Origin: an uncultured Oscillospiraceae bacterium
GTDB taxonomy: Bacteria; Bacillota; Clostridia; Oscillospirales; Ruminococcaceae
Direction: 5' to 3'
NCBI GenBank assembly: GCA_949295465.1
Contig: CASFKY010000046.1
Location: forward strand, 1-64,000
DNA length: 64,000 nucleotides
A model generated the notes under the pieces. The model saw nothing but the letters and a program-made list of their open reading frames with translations. It was not told the DNA's origin and did no database searches. Position numbers and translations under genes: made by a program. Every line of letters starts with the position of its first letter. The first letter of the stretch is position 1. Of this stretch, positions 8,065 to 17,426 are shown piece by piece.

Positions 8065-9630
8065 TCAGAAATTCGCGTAGGCAAAGCTGGCTCCGCCCCC
8101 GAAGCCGCCGTTCTGGATGATGAGTCCCGCCAGGATGCCCAGCACCAGCCCATAATAGATCAGCCAGCGCACCGGCGCTTTCTGGCCGGCCAGCACCACT
8201 TCGGCGGGCTTGTCCTTATAGCGGAAAAACCGCTGATGGTCCAGATAGCCGGTGAGCACAAATCCAAAGGCCGCGAAGGCCAGCCAGGCAGCGGTCATCA
8301 TGGGGTCGTCGTAGAATCCGGCATAGAGGGCGTCCACCAGCTGGCCCCCAAAGAGCCGGGGCGACCAGCCCCTGCCCAGTCCGGCCAGGAACTGGAAGGC
8401 CTCCCCCAAAGCGGAGGTGTCCGGCCCGGAGCCCACCCGGAAAAAGACCATGCTGAAGCTCCACAGCACAAAAACCCCCAGCCGCTTGGACCAGAGCACC
8501 CGGGCCTTGACCCCTTTTTTGCGGGGCTTGCCCAGCTTCTGGTGGCAGAGCTCCTCCCCCACCCGGTACAGGGCCTGGAGCAGCCCCCACACCACAAAGG
8601 GCAGGGTGTTGCCGTGCCAGAAGCCGGAGAGGAAAAAGACCACAAAGACGCAGAAGGTGGCGGGCAGCCGGTCGTATTTTTTGCCGATCAGGGGCAGGCG
8701 GGAGGCGTCCGCCCAGACCAGGGGCATGAAGAGATAATCCTGCAGCCAGCTGGAGAGGGAGATGTGCCAGCGGTTCCAGAAGCCGGAAAAATTGGTGGAG
8801 AAAAAGGGTGTTTTGAAGTTTTCGGGCAGCTGGATGCCCAAGAAAAGGGCCGAGGCCCGGGCCATCTCAGAGTAGCCGCAGAAATCAAAGTAGAGCTGGA
8901 AGGTGTACAGCACCAGGGCCAGAGCCAGCACCCCGCCCCCGTACTGGGTCATATGGCCGAACACCTCGTTGACAAAGAGGCCCAAAAGGTCAGCCAGGGC
9001 CACCTTTTTAAAGAGGCCCAGGGCAAACAGCCGCAAGGCGTTGGTGACCCGTTCGGCCTCAAACCGGTGTTCCTGCCGCAGCTGGGGCAGCACCTTGCCC
9101 GCCCGGCAGATGGGCCCGGAGGTGACGGTGGCGAAAAAGAAGAGAAAGACCCCCAGCCGCACCGGGCTGGTTTCGGCCTCCACATCTCCCCGGCCCACGT
9201 CCACCAGGTAGCCGATGGCCGCGAAGGTGAAAAAGCTGATGCCCAGGGGGAAGGGCAGCTTTTGCAAAAGGCCGGGCCCGAAGAGGGCGGGCAGGAAGGA
9301 GAGGTTGTAATATTTGAAAACGGCCAGCACCGCCAGCATCCCGATCACGCCGGCCCGCACCAGCCGGCCCCGCCGCGCTTTTTCGGCCCGGGAGACGGCC
9401 AGCCCCAGCCGCCACAGCCCCAGCAGCAGCGCCGCCGCCAGCAAAAGGGGCAAAAAGTGGTAAAAACCGCCGGCCAGCGGGCCCAGATGTTCCCCCGAGG
9501 GCAGGGCCTGCCAGTAGAAAAAGAGGCTGGCCGCCAGCAGAAGGGGCGTCTGGAGCCGGGCGGGTGCCAGAAGGTACAGCGCCGCCGTCACCAGCAAAAA
9601 GCCGAAATAGCCAAAACTTTGCAGGCCCAT
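8065..9630 (-). CDS. MBOAT family O-acyltransferase (AlgI/DltB/PatA-like)
   Basis: A 521-residue polytopic protein. The MBOAT signature is clear: GFWHGNTLPFVVWGLLQALYR (about 325-345) contains the invariant membrane His, preceded by LPENFKTPFFSTNFSGFWNRWHISLSSWLQDYLF-type family sequence (read in pieces). The family moves acyl groups from cytoplasmic acyl donors across the membrane to an SGNH partner. ATG 9630 follows GAAAGGAGGG. It is the first gene of the leftward operon and is served by the promoter at 9723-9751. The leader contains a long imperfect hairpin (9669-9707). Confidence 0.88.
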   Translation of the reverse strand: MGLQSFGYFGFLLVTAALYLLAPARLQTPLLLAASLFFYWQALPSGEHLGPLAGGFYHFLPLLLAAALLLGLWRLGLAVSRAEKARRGRLVRAGVIGMLAVLAVFKYYNLSFLPALFGPGLLQKLPFPLGISFFTFAAIGYLVDVGRGDVEAETSPVRLGVFLFFFATVTSGPICRAGKVLPQLRQEHRFEAERVTNALRLFALGLFKKVALADLLGLFVNEVFGHMTQYGGGVLALALVLYTFQLYFDFCGYSEMARASALFLGIQLPENFKTPFFSTNFSGFWNRWHISLSSWLQDYLFMPLVWADASRLPLIGKKYDRLPATFCVFVVFFLSGFWHGNTLPFVVWGLLQALYRVGEELCHQKLGKPRKKGVKARVLWSKRLGVFVLWSFSMVFFRVGSGPDTSALGEAFQFLAGLGRGWSPRLFGGQLVDALYAGFYDDPMMTAAWLAFAAFGFVLTGYLDHQRFFRYKDKPAEVVLAGQKAPVRWLIYYGLVLGILAGLIIQNGGFGGGASFAYANF

Positions 9631-9668
9631 GGGGCGCCCTCCTTTCTGGTCTCAAACCGGGTGTTACC

Positions 9669-9707
9669 CTTCGCAGCTGCGCACGATTACATAGCGCAAC
9701 TGCGAAG
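9669..9707. repeat. 14-bp imperfect inverted repeat in the divergent control region
   Basis: The arms CTTCGCAGCTGCGC (9669-9682) and GCGCAACTGCGAAG (9694-9707) match at 13 of 14 positions and enclose an 11-base AT-rich spacer. The repeat starts 15 bases downstream of the leftward -10. It could be a regulator operator or a hairpin in the MBOAT mRNA leader. No T-run follows on either strand, so it is not a standard terminator. Confidence 0.75.
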
Positions 9708-9722
9708 AATATAGCAAACACC

Positions 9723-9751
9723 ATTATAACGGCAAACCGGGGGGCTGTAAA
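9723..9751 (-). promoter_or_regulatory. Sigma-A promoter for the leftward glycan operon
   Basis: The minus strand reads TTTACA (9751-9746), a 17-base spacer, then TATAAT (9728-9723). It points at the MBOAT gene, about 95 bases away. Confidence 0.75.
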
Positions 9752-9850
9752 GGCGGCAAAAGGGCCGAAAAGTGGGGCGCGGGCCCGCCCGAATAGGCCC
9801 AAAATCCCCAAAAATGGGAGGGGGAGAAGGGGCGGCAGAGGGCGCTTTGG

Positions 9851-9879
9851 TTGAAATCCGGCCCTGATTATAGTATACT
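9851..9879 (+). promoter_or_regulatory. Sigma-A promoter for the rightward legionaminic operon
   Basis: TTGAAA (9851-9856), a 17-base spacer and TATACT (9874-9879) lie 48 bases before legB. The 9752-9850 stretch between the two divergent promoters is GC-rich and shows nothing else recognisable. Confidence 0.78.
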
Positions 9880-9927
9880 AAACAATAATTATCGGGCCGT
9901 GGGCCCGGCGGGAAGGATGGACCGAAC

Positions 9928-10911
9928 ATGGCCAATACTGTACTGGTTACCGGCGCCGACGGTTTTATCGGCAGCCACCTCACCGAAGAACTGGTGAAGA
10001 AGGGCGAAAAGGTCAAGGCCTTTTGTTACTATAATTCCTTCGGCACCTGGGGCTGGATCGACACCCTGCCCAAGGAGATTAAGGACGAGATCGAAGTGTT
10101 CATGGGGGACATCCGGGACCCCAACGGGGTGCGCACCGCCATGAAGGGGATGGACGTGGTCTATCATCTGGCGGCCCTCATCGCTATCCCCTTCAGCTAC
10201 CACAGCCCCGACAGCTATGTGGACACCAACATCAAGGGCACCCTGAACGTGCTGAACGCCGCCCGGGACCTGGATGTGAAGCGGCTGCTGGTCACCTCCA
10301 CCAGCGAGGTGTACGGCACGGCCCGGTATGTGCCCATTGACGAAAAGCATCCCTTCCAGGGCCAAAGCCCCTATTCGGCCACCAAGATCGGGGCTGACCG
10401 GCTGGCCGAGAGTTTCTGGCGCAGCTTCAACCTGCCGGTGACCATCGTGCGGCCCTTCAACACCTACGGCCCCCGGCAGAGCGGCCGGGCCGTCATCCCC
10501 ACCATCATCACCCAGCTGCTGGCAGGCCAGACCGAGATCAAGCTGGGCAGCCTGACCCCCACCCGGGACTTCAACTATGTGAAGGACACGGTGGCGGGCT
10601 TCATGGCCATTGCCGACTGCCCCGAAGCCATCGGCCAGGAGCTGAACATCGCCACCGGGGTGGAGCACTCCATCGGGGATCTGGCCAAGGAGCTGATCGC
10701 CCAGATCAACCCCGAGGCCCGGATCGTCTGCGACGAGGAGCGGCTGCGCCCCGAAAAGAGCGAGGTGAACCGGCTGCTGGGCGATTCCACCAAGCTGCGC
10801 GGCCTCACCGGCTGGGCGCCCAGGTATACCTTTGCCCAGGGCCTGGCCGAGACCATCGCCTTTTTGCGGGATAACCTGAACAAGTACAAGCCCGACACCT
10901 ATCTGCTCTAA
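9928..10911 (+). CDS. legB: NAD-dependent 4,6-dehydratase LegB
   Basis: A 327-residue extended SDR enzyme with the nucleotide-binding motif VTGADGFIGSHL (residues 7-18), the TSTSEVYGTA strand, and the catalytic Tyr-Lys of SPYSATKIGADRLAE. Overall sequence (YNSFGTWGWIDTL, RPFNTYGPRQSGRAVIPTII) fits the LegB family. LegB converts NDP-GlcNAc (GDP-GlcNAc in Campylobacter) to the 4-keto-6-deoxy sugar, the first committed step of legionaminic acid synthesis. The downstream LegC, LegG, LegI and CMP-transferase genes support this over a generic epimerase. ATG 9928 follows GGGAAGGA. It is the first gene of the long rightward operon. Confidence 0.88.
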   Translation: MANTVLVTGADGFIGSHLTEELVKKGEKVKAFCYYNSFGTWGWIDTLPKEIKDEIEVFMGDIRDPNGVRTAMKGMDVVYHLAALIAIPFSYHSPDSYVDTNIKGTLNVLNAARDLDVKRLLVTSTSEVYGTARYVPIDEKHPFQGQSPYSATKIGADRLAESFWRSFNLPVTIVRPFNTYGPRQSGRAVIPTIITQLLAGQTEIKLGSLTPTRDFNYVKDTVAGFMAIADCPEAIGQELNIATGVEHSIGDLAKELIAQINPEARIVCDEERLRPEKSEVNRLLGDSTKLRGLTGWAPRYTFAQGLAETIAFLRDNLNKYKPDTYLL

Positions 10912-10989
10912 ACCCTGAATACCGATGTCTTGCCCGGCCGGCCCCTGTGCGCCCAGCCGGGCAGCGTCCGTTTATGCTCGAGGTCTTTT

Positions 10990-12654
10990 ATGGAACATAC
11001 CCCTGCGCCGCGCCCCCAAAGACGGCCCGCCCCGGGCCTTTTGTGGCTGGCGGGGGCGGCGGTGGCCGTCCTTGCCAGCGGGGTGCTGGTCTACGCCTGG
11101 CGAGTTTTTTATTCTCTGGACGCCCGGGGCTGGCCCGCCCTGCCCCTCTTCTGCGCCGGGGCCGCTCTGGCCCTGGCCCTGGTGGGGGCTGCCTGGATCA
11201 TCCGCCGGCTGCCGAGCCTGCCCGCCCGGGCCGCCGGCTGCATCCTGGCAGCGGGGGTGCTCTTCTGCTTTGCCAACCCGCCCATGCAGGCGCCGGACGA
11301 GTACAACCACTATCTGCGCAGCTATTCCATCAGCCAGGGCCACCTGGATTTTGATGCCGACCGGCAATACCCCGAGGATGTTTGCCGGCTGTACCAGGCT
11401 TTCCCCGGCGCCTGGGTGTCCGCCCACACCAGCCAGGGCCTTACCCAGGACGACGGGGGCAGCACGGTGGCCTACTCTACGGAAGGGTATGCCCTCAAAC
11501 AGCGGGGGGAGGACGGCCCGGTGGAATCGGTGCTGGACAGCTTCCGGGAATACCTGAGCGCCGAAAAAGAGCCCCAGGCGGTGGGGGAGCCCATCCTCTT
11601 CATGGTGCTGCCCTTTTTGCCCCAGGCGCTGGGGATGTTCCTGGCCCGGCTGCTGGGCCTGGGAGCCCTGGGCTGCCTCTACGGCGGGCGGCTGGTGAAC
11701 CTGTGCGTCTATGCCTTTTTGTGCTACAAGGCCCTTGGCTTTTGCGGGCGGGGGCGGGGCGTGCTGCTGGCCCTCACCCTCAACCCCCTGAGCCTTTATA
11801 TGGCGGCCTCCCTCAGCTACGACGCCCACCTGCTGGGCTGCTATTACCTTTGCGCCAGCTTTCTGGGCAAGGAGGAATTCACCCGCCGGGACGCCGCCTG
11901 GTTTTTGGGGGCCTTCCTCTTGATGAATGTGGCCAAGCCCTATATCAACCTGCTGTGGCTGCTGTTGGTTTTCTTCTTGCCGGGTTCGTCCCTGCGCCGG
12001 CGGGAGTTCTGGCTGCGGCGGGGCGGCTTTGCGCTGGCAGGGCTGGTGCTGGCCCTGGCCGTCACCTTCTTTACCAGCTGGTACGGGGTGGCCCTGCGGC
12101 AGAACTACGGGGAGATCGGCCGGATGCTGGGAGAGGATGTGCAGCAGCTGCCGCAATTGCTCTTTGTGCTGAAAAATCCCCTGCGGTATCTGGCGGTCTT
12201 CCTGGGTACTCTCTATGAAAACGACTTTTTCCTGGGTCAGCTGGGGATTTTCGGGGCGCTGGATCTGCCGGTAAATTTCCTCAACCTGGCCAGCCCCCTG
12301 GTGCTGGGCCTGGCGGCGGCCCTTTGCTGCGGCCAAGGGCTGGGAAAACGCCAGGGCATCGGGGCCCTGCTCTTCGGCCTGCTCTATCTGGCCGGGGCGG
12401 CCACCGCCATGTATGTCACCTATACGCCGGTGGGCATGGTGCGGATCATCGGGCTCCAGGCCCGGTACTTTTTGCCGGTGTTCCTTATGCTGTTCTGGCT
12501 TTTGTCGGCTCTGCTGGGCCGGGCGCTGGCCCCGGCGGGGAACGGGGAGAGGCGGGAGAACGCCTGCCTCATTCTCTGCGGCTGCTTTGGGGCGGCGGGA
12601 GCCATCCTTTTGTTCCAGCACTACTTTGTGGGGCCGGTTTACCTGATCGGATGA
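10990..12654 (+). CDS. DUF2142 family polytopic membrane protein
   Basis: A 554-residue protein with about a dozen membrane segments. After the first membrane helices it carries NPPMQAPDEYNHYLRSYSISQGH, the acidic loop motif (PPDE.NH.LR) of the DUF2142 family. That family sits in surface-polysaccharide loci and is thought to be GT-C-like. The mid-protein AASLSYDAHLLGCYYL and late RYFLPVFLML also fit. ATG 10990 is chosen over upstream starts because CGAGG precedes it at a normal distance and the upstream extension is not hydrophobic. It lies between legB and the tandem membrane module. Substrate unknown. Confidence 0.72.
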   Translation: MEHTPAPRPQRRPAPGLLWLAGAAVAVLASGVLVYAWRVFYSLDARGWPALPLFCAGAALALALVGAAWIIRRLPSLPARAAGCILAAGVLFCFANPPMQAPDEYNHYLRSYSISQGHLDFDADRQYPEDVCRLYQAFPGAWVSAHTSQGLTQDDGGSTVAYSTEGYALKQRGEDGPVESVLDSFREYLSAEKEPQAVGEPILFMVLPFLPQALGMFLARLLGLGALGCLYGGRLVNLCVYAFLCYKALGFCGRGRGVLLALTLNPLSLYMAASLSYDAHLLGCYYLCASFLGKEEFTRRDAAWFLGAFLLMNVAKPYINLLWLLLVFFLPGSSLRRREFWLRRGGFALAGLVLALAVTFFTSWYGVALRQNYGEIGRMLGEDVQQLPQLLFVLKNPLRYLAVFLGTLYENDFFLGQLGIFGALDLPVNFLNLASPLVLGLAAALCCGQGLGKRQGIGALLFGLLYLAGAATAMYVTYTPVGMVRIIGLQARYFLPVFLMLFWLLSALLGRALAPAGNGERRENACLILCGCFGAAGAILLFQHYFVGPVYLIG

Positions 12655-12697
12655 ACCATATCCTGTAAAATTTATCAAAAAGAGGAGGCGGGATGCC

Positions 12698-14761
12698 ATG
12701 AACTGGGGGGACGGATTGCTGGCCCTTTTGGGCGTCTGCGCCTTTTCTCTTTTGTGGGCCAGAAAATGGAACCTGAACGCCGCCCTGCTGCCCCTGCCGG
12801 TGCTGGGGGGCTCGGTGGTCTGGCTGTGGCTGTTCGGCATGGCCGACCGGCTGGCCCTGGGAGGCTGGCTCTGGTTTGCCGGGGCCGCCGCGGCTTTGGG
12901 TTTTCTTTTGCTGCAAGGGCCCAAGGGCCGCAGCCTGCCGGCCCGCCTCAAAACAAACGGCATGGACGCCCTGAGCCGGGCGGCGGTGCCGGGCTTTGTG
13001 TTCTTTGTGGGGGCGGCCCTCTTTTTCTGGGTGCTCTTCGCCCTCACCAGGCCCATGTTCATCCGATGGGATGAGTTCACTTTCTGGGGCACCGCCTGCA
13101 AGATGACCAAGGAGGCAGACCAGCTCCACGCGGTGGCGCCGGGCAACCTGTCGGCCCGGGCCTACCTGCCCGGTATGATGCTGGTGAGCTATCTGTTCCA
13201 GTTTCTGGGGGCGGGCTTTGCCGAGTGGAAGACCCTGGCCGCCTACGACATCCTGGCCGCGGCAGTCTTTGCCGCTTTCGGGGCCACCGAAAAAAAGAGA
13301 TGGCCCTTTGCGGTGCTCACCCTGGCGGGGGCGGTGCTGCTGCCCTATCTCTTTACCCCGGCGGGGGACGAGACCGTCTCCACCATCTACCTCACCGCCA
13401 TGGGGGACCTCTCCCTGGGGCTGGTGTTCGGCGGGGCGCTTTGCCTCTATTTCCGCTTGCCCCGCTCTCCCAAAAATCTGGTTCTGGTGGGGCTGAGCTT
13501 TTTGCTGCTCACCCTCATCAAGGATATGGGCATGGCCTATGCCCTCATCGGCTCGGCCCTCATCGCCCTGGACATCCTGGTATACCCCCGGCCCTCTCTG
13601 CCTGCTCTGGGCAGGGCGGCGGCGGCCGGTGCCGGGCTGGGGCTGCCGGCAGCGGCGGCCTATCTGGGCTGGAGCAAGTATGTGCTGGCGGCGGCGGACA
13701 TCGACAAGGCCGTGGTGGGCAACAGCGAAAAGAGCTATGGCTATGGCTACATGCTCACCGACGGCATCAAGCAATTCCTGGGCAGGGGGAGCGAGGAGAA
13801 CGCCGAAAAGTTCGGCACCGTGCTGGGGCTGATGAAAAACGCCCTGGTGCACACCCCCCTCTCCCTGGCCGGCTCGGCCCTGGTGGTGGTGGCGCTGCTG
13901 GCGGCGGTGCTGGGGCTGTGCTTTGTGCTGGCCCCGGCCGGGCAGCGGCGGCGGCCCGCGGTTTTTGCCCTGGCGGGGCTGGGGGCCTTCGGGGCCTTTG
14001 TGCTCTTCCATCTGCTGCTCTATGTCTACAGCTTTTCGGACCGGGAGGCCCTCATCCTCAAGGACTACGCCCGCTATATCGGCACCTACCTGATGGGCTG
14101 GATGATGGCCAGCCTGGGGCTGCTGGGCCTTTTGGCTCCGGCGGGCCGCCGGCCCCGGCTGGGGCAGGGGGCGGGCATCCTGTGCAGCGCCGGGATGGTG
14201 CTGGTGTTCTGCCTGAAGGGAGTGCCCAGCGCCGGGTTCTGGAATTACCCCCACGAAAACTATGCGGTGCGCCAGGAGGTGGCCTACCGGGCCTCCCTGG
14301 TGAACCCGGACCTCACCTGGGATGACCAGGTGCTCCTCATCAGCCAGGGGGACGACGCCACCCGGTGGTATTATTACAGCTACGAGCTGAACGCCCAGCT
14401 GGCCCACGGCTTTGGGGGCTTTGGCTACGGTGAGGAGGACGACTGGGCCTGGGAGACCACCTTCATGACCCTGGTGAGCCCCTATCAGGACGAATACAAC
14501 AAAAAATTCTACGCCTATCAGTCGGAATACCAGTATACTGCCGAGTGCAGCCGGGACGACCTGGTGGCCTTTCTGCGGGATACCGGCTACGGCTATATCC
14601 TGCTGGACCAGAGCGACAAATACGTCTATTATGAATTCGGGCCCCTCTTCACCGAGAAGGTGCCCATCGACCGGGCTGATGCCGCCTACCTGTACAAGGT
14701 GGTGGACGACGGCACCAATATGCGGTTTGAACCGGTGGGGGAGGTGCGCTATGTCCCGTAA
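12698..14761 (+). CDS. GT-C-like polytopic membrane protein, first copy of the tandem module (A1)
   Basis: A 687-residue protein with roughly 12 membrane segments and a soluble C-terminal tail of about 150 residues. The first large external loop carries RWDEFTFWGTACKMTK (about 124-139), an acidic Asp-Glu motif placed as in GT-C glycosyltransferases. The tail includes VLLISQGDDATRWYYYSYEL and GYILLDQSDKYVYY. The same motifs recur in order in the gene at 15393 (FDEFSFWGTAAKLTK; IFLVSQGEDGKTWFEYSYD; YIFVDELDEIFIE), so the two are paralogues. ATG follows AAAGAGGAGGCGGG. The product probably transfers a lipid-linked sugar outside the membrane; that is inference, and no named family is assigned. 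Confidence 0.68.
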   Translation: MNWGDGLLALLGVCAFSLLWARKWNLNAALLPLPVLGGSVVWLWLFGMADRLALGGWLWFAGAAAALGFLLLQGPKGRSLPARLKTNGMDALSRAAVPGFVFFVGAALFFWVLFALTRPMFIRWDEFTFWGTACKMTKEADQLHAVAPGNLSARAYLPGMMLVSYLFQFLGAGFAEWKTLAAYDILAAAVFAAFGATEKKRWPFAVLTLAGAVLLPYLFTPAGDETVSTIYLTAMGDLSLGLVFGGALCLYFRLPRSPKNLVLVGLSFLLLTLIKDMGMAYALIGSALIALDILVYPRPSLPALGRAAAAGAGLGLPAAAAYLGWSKYVLAAADIDKAVVGNSEKSYGYGYMLTDGIKQFLGRGSEENAEKFGTVLGLMKNALVHTPLSLAGSALVVVALLAAVLGLCFVLAPAGQRRRPAVFALAGLGAFGAFVLFHLLLYVYSFSDREALILKDYARYIGTYLMGWMMASLGLLGLLAPAGRRPRLGQGAGILCSAGMVLVFCLKGVPSAGFWNYPHENYAVRQEVAYRASLVNPDLTWDDQVLLISQGDDATRWYYYSYELNAQLAHGFGGFGYGEEDDWAWETTFMTLVSPYQDEYNKKFYAYQSEYQYTAECSRDDLVAFLRDTGYGYILLDQSDKYVYYEFGPLFTEKVPIDRADAAYLYKVVDDGTNMRFEPVGEVRYVP

Positions 14762-15362
14762 GACCGGCCGCCTGCTGGCCCTCTGTTATGCCCTGGCCCT
14801 GGCGGTGTGGCTGCTGGCGGTGGGGGCAGGGGCGCTCCAGACCCTCTATTACCGGCACAACGGCCTTGGGGCCAGCCGGAGCCTGGGGCTGGAAGAATTT
14901 GAACTCCTCAGCATCAAGAACTATGAAAACGAGGACGACCCGGGGGGGACCTGGTTCGTCTCCACCGACTCGGACCCCCAGATGATCTGGGAGGGGGAGG
15001 CCTACCTGAACCGGGTGGTGCTGAAGATCCGCCACCAAAAGCCCGGCAACGGGGTGGAACTCTATTACCGGCTGGACGGGCAGGACCAGTTCAGCGAAAA
15101 GCAGGTGGTCTATGCCAAAGAGACCCCGGAGGGCTGGTATTCTTTTGATCTGCGGGGCAAGAAGGTGAGCGGCCTGCGCCTCGACCCGGACAGCCTGGGG
15201 GGCATCCCCACCGAGTTTGAAGGGGTGGAGCTGAACGCCTCCTGGCCCTGGTGGCAGCGGCTGATCCCCACCGGGGGCGAGGCTCTGCTGCTGCTGGGCC
15301 TGCCCTTGGGGCTGGCGGCGCTGCTGCGCCAGATCGCCCAGTGGCAGGGCCGGGAAGAATAA
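14751..15362 (+). CDS. Small two-TM exported-domain protein, first copy (B1)
   Basis: A 203-residue protein: N-terminal membrane helix (LLALCYALALAVWLLAVGAG), an exported domain of about 130 residues, and a C-terminal membrane helix (EALLLLGLPLGLAALL). ATG 14751 overlaps the end of A1 by 11 bases and follows GGGGGAGG, so it is translationally coupled. The exported domain contains DSDPQMIWEG, VELYYRLDGQDQFSEKQ and SGLRLDPDSLGG, which align with the gene at 17423 (SDDPQMHWQN; MCLYYTTRPGEDFSQEK; TALRLDPCSARD). Its strand-rich look suggests a beta-sandwich, perhaps sugar-binding. No family recognised. Confidence 0.65.
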   Translation: MSRKTGRLLALCYALALAVWLLAVGAGALQTLYYRHNGLGASRSLGLEEFELLSIKNYENEDDPGGTWFVSTDSDPQMIWEGEAYLNRVVLKIRHQKPGNGVELYYRLDGQDQFSEKQVVYAKETPEGWYSFDLRGKKVSGLRLDPDSLGGIPTEFEGVELNASWPWWQRLIPTGGEALLLLGLPLGLAALLRQIAQWQGREE

Positions 15363-15392
15363 GCCCATCTCACAGCGAAAGGAACACCATCC

Positions 15393-17426
15393 ATGCAGTT
15401 TTTTGACGTGATTCTCAGCCTGGCGGCCCTGTTCGGGCTGGGTGCCTTCCTCACTCTGCGCTGCCGGCTGCCGGGGGCGCTGGCGCCTCTGGCTGGCCTC
15501 AGTTTGGTGAGCCTCTGGTTCACCCTGGCGGGCATGGCCGGGCTGCTGCGGCCGGCCGTCTGGCTGGCCCTGGCCCTGGGCTTCGGGCTGGGGATCTGGG
15601 CCTTCTGGCCCCGGCGGGGGCAGCGGCTTTCGGCCCGGCAGGCCCTGGGGCAGATCTTCACCCCCGGCGCGTCCCTCTTCTGGGGGCTGACCCTGGCCTT
15701 TTTGGTCTATTTTGCCATCCGGCAGCCCCTCTTCAGCGATTTTGACGAGTTCTCCTTCTGGGGCACCGCCGCCAAGCTCACCAAGGTGAACGACACCCTC
15801 TACACCGAGTGTGAGGTGGGCTGGGCCTGGCAGGCCACCCAGAACCCGGGCCTCATCACCCTCAGCTACTTCCTCCAGTTTTTGGGCAGCTTTGCCCCCT
15901 GGAAGGTGTACCTGGCCTATGACGCCCTCCTCTTTGCCTGCTTTGGGGCGGTGCTGGGGGCTGTGAGCTGGAAAAAATATCCCAACGCGGTGGCCCTGGG
16001 TCTGGCCTGCTGGTGCGTGCCTTGGTTCTTCACCACCTACTGCCGCACCATCTACCTGAGCGGCGTCTATATGACCAGCTATGGGGACATCCCCGCCGGG
16101 GTGGTGCTGGGGGGCGCGGTGGCATTTTGGCTCTGCCTGCGTCAGGGGGAAAATCCCCCCTTCTGGACGATATTGCCGGTGCTGGCCCTCACCGGCAACA
16201 TCAAGAGCAACACCTTTGTGCTGAGCCTGGTGGCGGCGGGGCTGGTGGCCGCCGACTGTTTCTTCTTCCCCCGGGGCGCTTTCAAAAAAGGGCTGCTGCG
16301 GCGGGTTGGAGGCTGTGCCGCCTGCTTTGCAGCTCCCCTGGCCCTTTATATGGGCTGGAGCCGGTACATCGCCGGCCTGGTGGCGGCCAACGCCGGCGCC
16401 GGGGGCATGGGCGAGACCAGCGAGGACGTGGTGACGGTGGCCCTCAGCGGCATCCGCATCCTGCTGGGGCTGCCGGTAGGGGACTACTACACCCAGCGGC
16501 TGGGCCGGCTGGAACAGGCCAGCCGGGACATGACCACCGCCTTCTGGAGTATGGAGACCGGCAACCTCACCGCCATCGGCTGCGGGGCCATTGTGGTGGC
16601 CTTCATCTGGCTCACCTTTCTGGCCGCCTTCGTGGTGGCGGGGGAGAGGCGGCTGCGGCTGCGCACCGGCCTGGCGGCCCTGCTCTCCACCGGGGGCTTT
16701 GTGGCCTACAACTTCATGCTGGTGCTGAGCTATGCCTTTATCTTCAAGGAATTCCAGTGCGAGGCCCTGGAGGACTACAACCGATACATCTACACCTACT
16801 ACATCGCCTGGTTCCTCATTGCCCTGGCCTTTCTGGGGCTGGCGCTCCAGAAACCCCGGCTGCCCCTCTTGGGCAGCACCGGCGCGCTGGTGCTGGCCCT
16901 GGCCATGATGCTGCGGGTAAACCAGTTGGTGCTGCCCCAGTTCAGCGTGTTGGGCTTTTCGGATGCCTCCTTTGCGGACCAGCGGATCAGCCAGCAGCGG
17001 GCCGACGCGGTGACGGCCGCTGTGGAGCCGGACAGCCGGATCTTCCTGGTGAGCCAGGGAGAGGACGGCAAGACCTGGTTTGAGTACAGCTACGACTTTT
17101 TGCCCCTCATTGTGGATTACAGCGGTGATCTGACCCGGGGCGGCGGCGGGGGCACCTTCGGGCTGCCGGAACTTCGCCCCGAGGAGAACGAAAACTACAA
17201 CGGCTGGCTCTATTATCACCCCTACACCGCCCAGGAGTGGGCAGACACGGTGCGCGCCAGCGGGTGCAGCTATATCTTTGTGGATGAGCTGGACGAGATC
17301 TTCATCGAGAGCTACGCCGACCTCTTCAGCGATGGGCTCGAGGAGGCCCGCTTTGGCTCCACCCTGCTGTACCGGGTGACTGAGAGCGGTCCCTTTACCC
17401 CGGTGGAGATGGAGGTGCCCCAATGA
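15393..17426 (+). CDS. GT-C-like polytopic membrane protein, second copy (A2)
   Basis: A 677-residue paralogue of A1 with the same order of parts: membrane segments from residue 1, the acidic loop FSDFDEFSFWGTAAKLTK (about 115-132), further helices, and a C-terminal soluble tail ending near residue 677. The ATG follows AGCGAAAGGAAC. The pair diverged well before today: the motifs are conserved but most flanking residues differ. It sits 30 bases after B1 and overlaps B2 by 4 bases, repeating the A-B layout. GT-C-type glycosyl transfer is proposed from topology and the DE loop only. Confidence 0.68.
   Translation: MQFFDVILSLAALFGLGAFLTLRCRLPGALAPLAGLSLVSLWFTLAGMAGLLRPAVWLALALGFGLGIWAFWPRRGQRLSARQALGQIFTPGASLFWGLTLAFLVYFAIRQPLFSDFDEFSFWGTAAKLTKVNDTLYTECEVGWAWQATQNPGLITLSYFLQFLGSFAPWKVYLAYDALLFACFGAVLGAVSWKKYPNAVALGLACWCVPWFFTTYCRTIYLSGVYMTSYGDIPAGVVLGGAVAFWLCLRQGENPPFWTILPVLALTGNIKSNTFVLSLVAAGLVAADCFFFPRGAFKKGLLRRVGGCAACFAAPLALYMGWSRYIAGLVAANAGAGGMGETSEDVVTVALSGIRILLGLPVGDYYTQRLGRLEQASRDMTTAFWSMETGNLTAIGCGAIVVAFIWLTFLAAFVVAGERRLRLRTGLAALLSTGGFVAYNFMLVLSYAFIFKEFQCEALEDYNRYIYTYYIAWFLIALAFLGLALQKPRLPLLGSTGALVLALAMMLRVNQLVLPQFSVLGFSDASFADQRISQQRADAVTAAVEPDSRIFLVSQGEDGKTWFEYSYDFLPLIVDYSGDLTRGGGGGTFGLPELRPEENENYNGWLYYHPYTAQEWADTVRASGCSYIFVDELDEIFIESYADLFSDGLEEARFGSTLLYRVTESGPFTPVEMEVPQ

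Noticed and set aside
6652..9714. A 1020-codon plus-strand frame opposite the SGNH and MBOAT genes
   Set aside because: The minus-strand genes carry clear family motifs; this frame has none and spans the divergent promoter.
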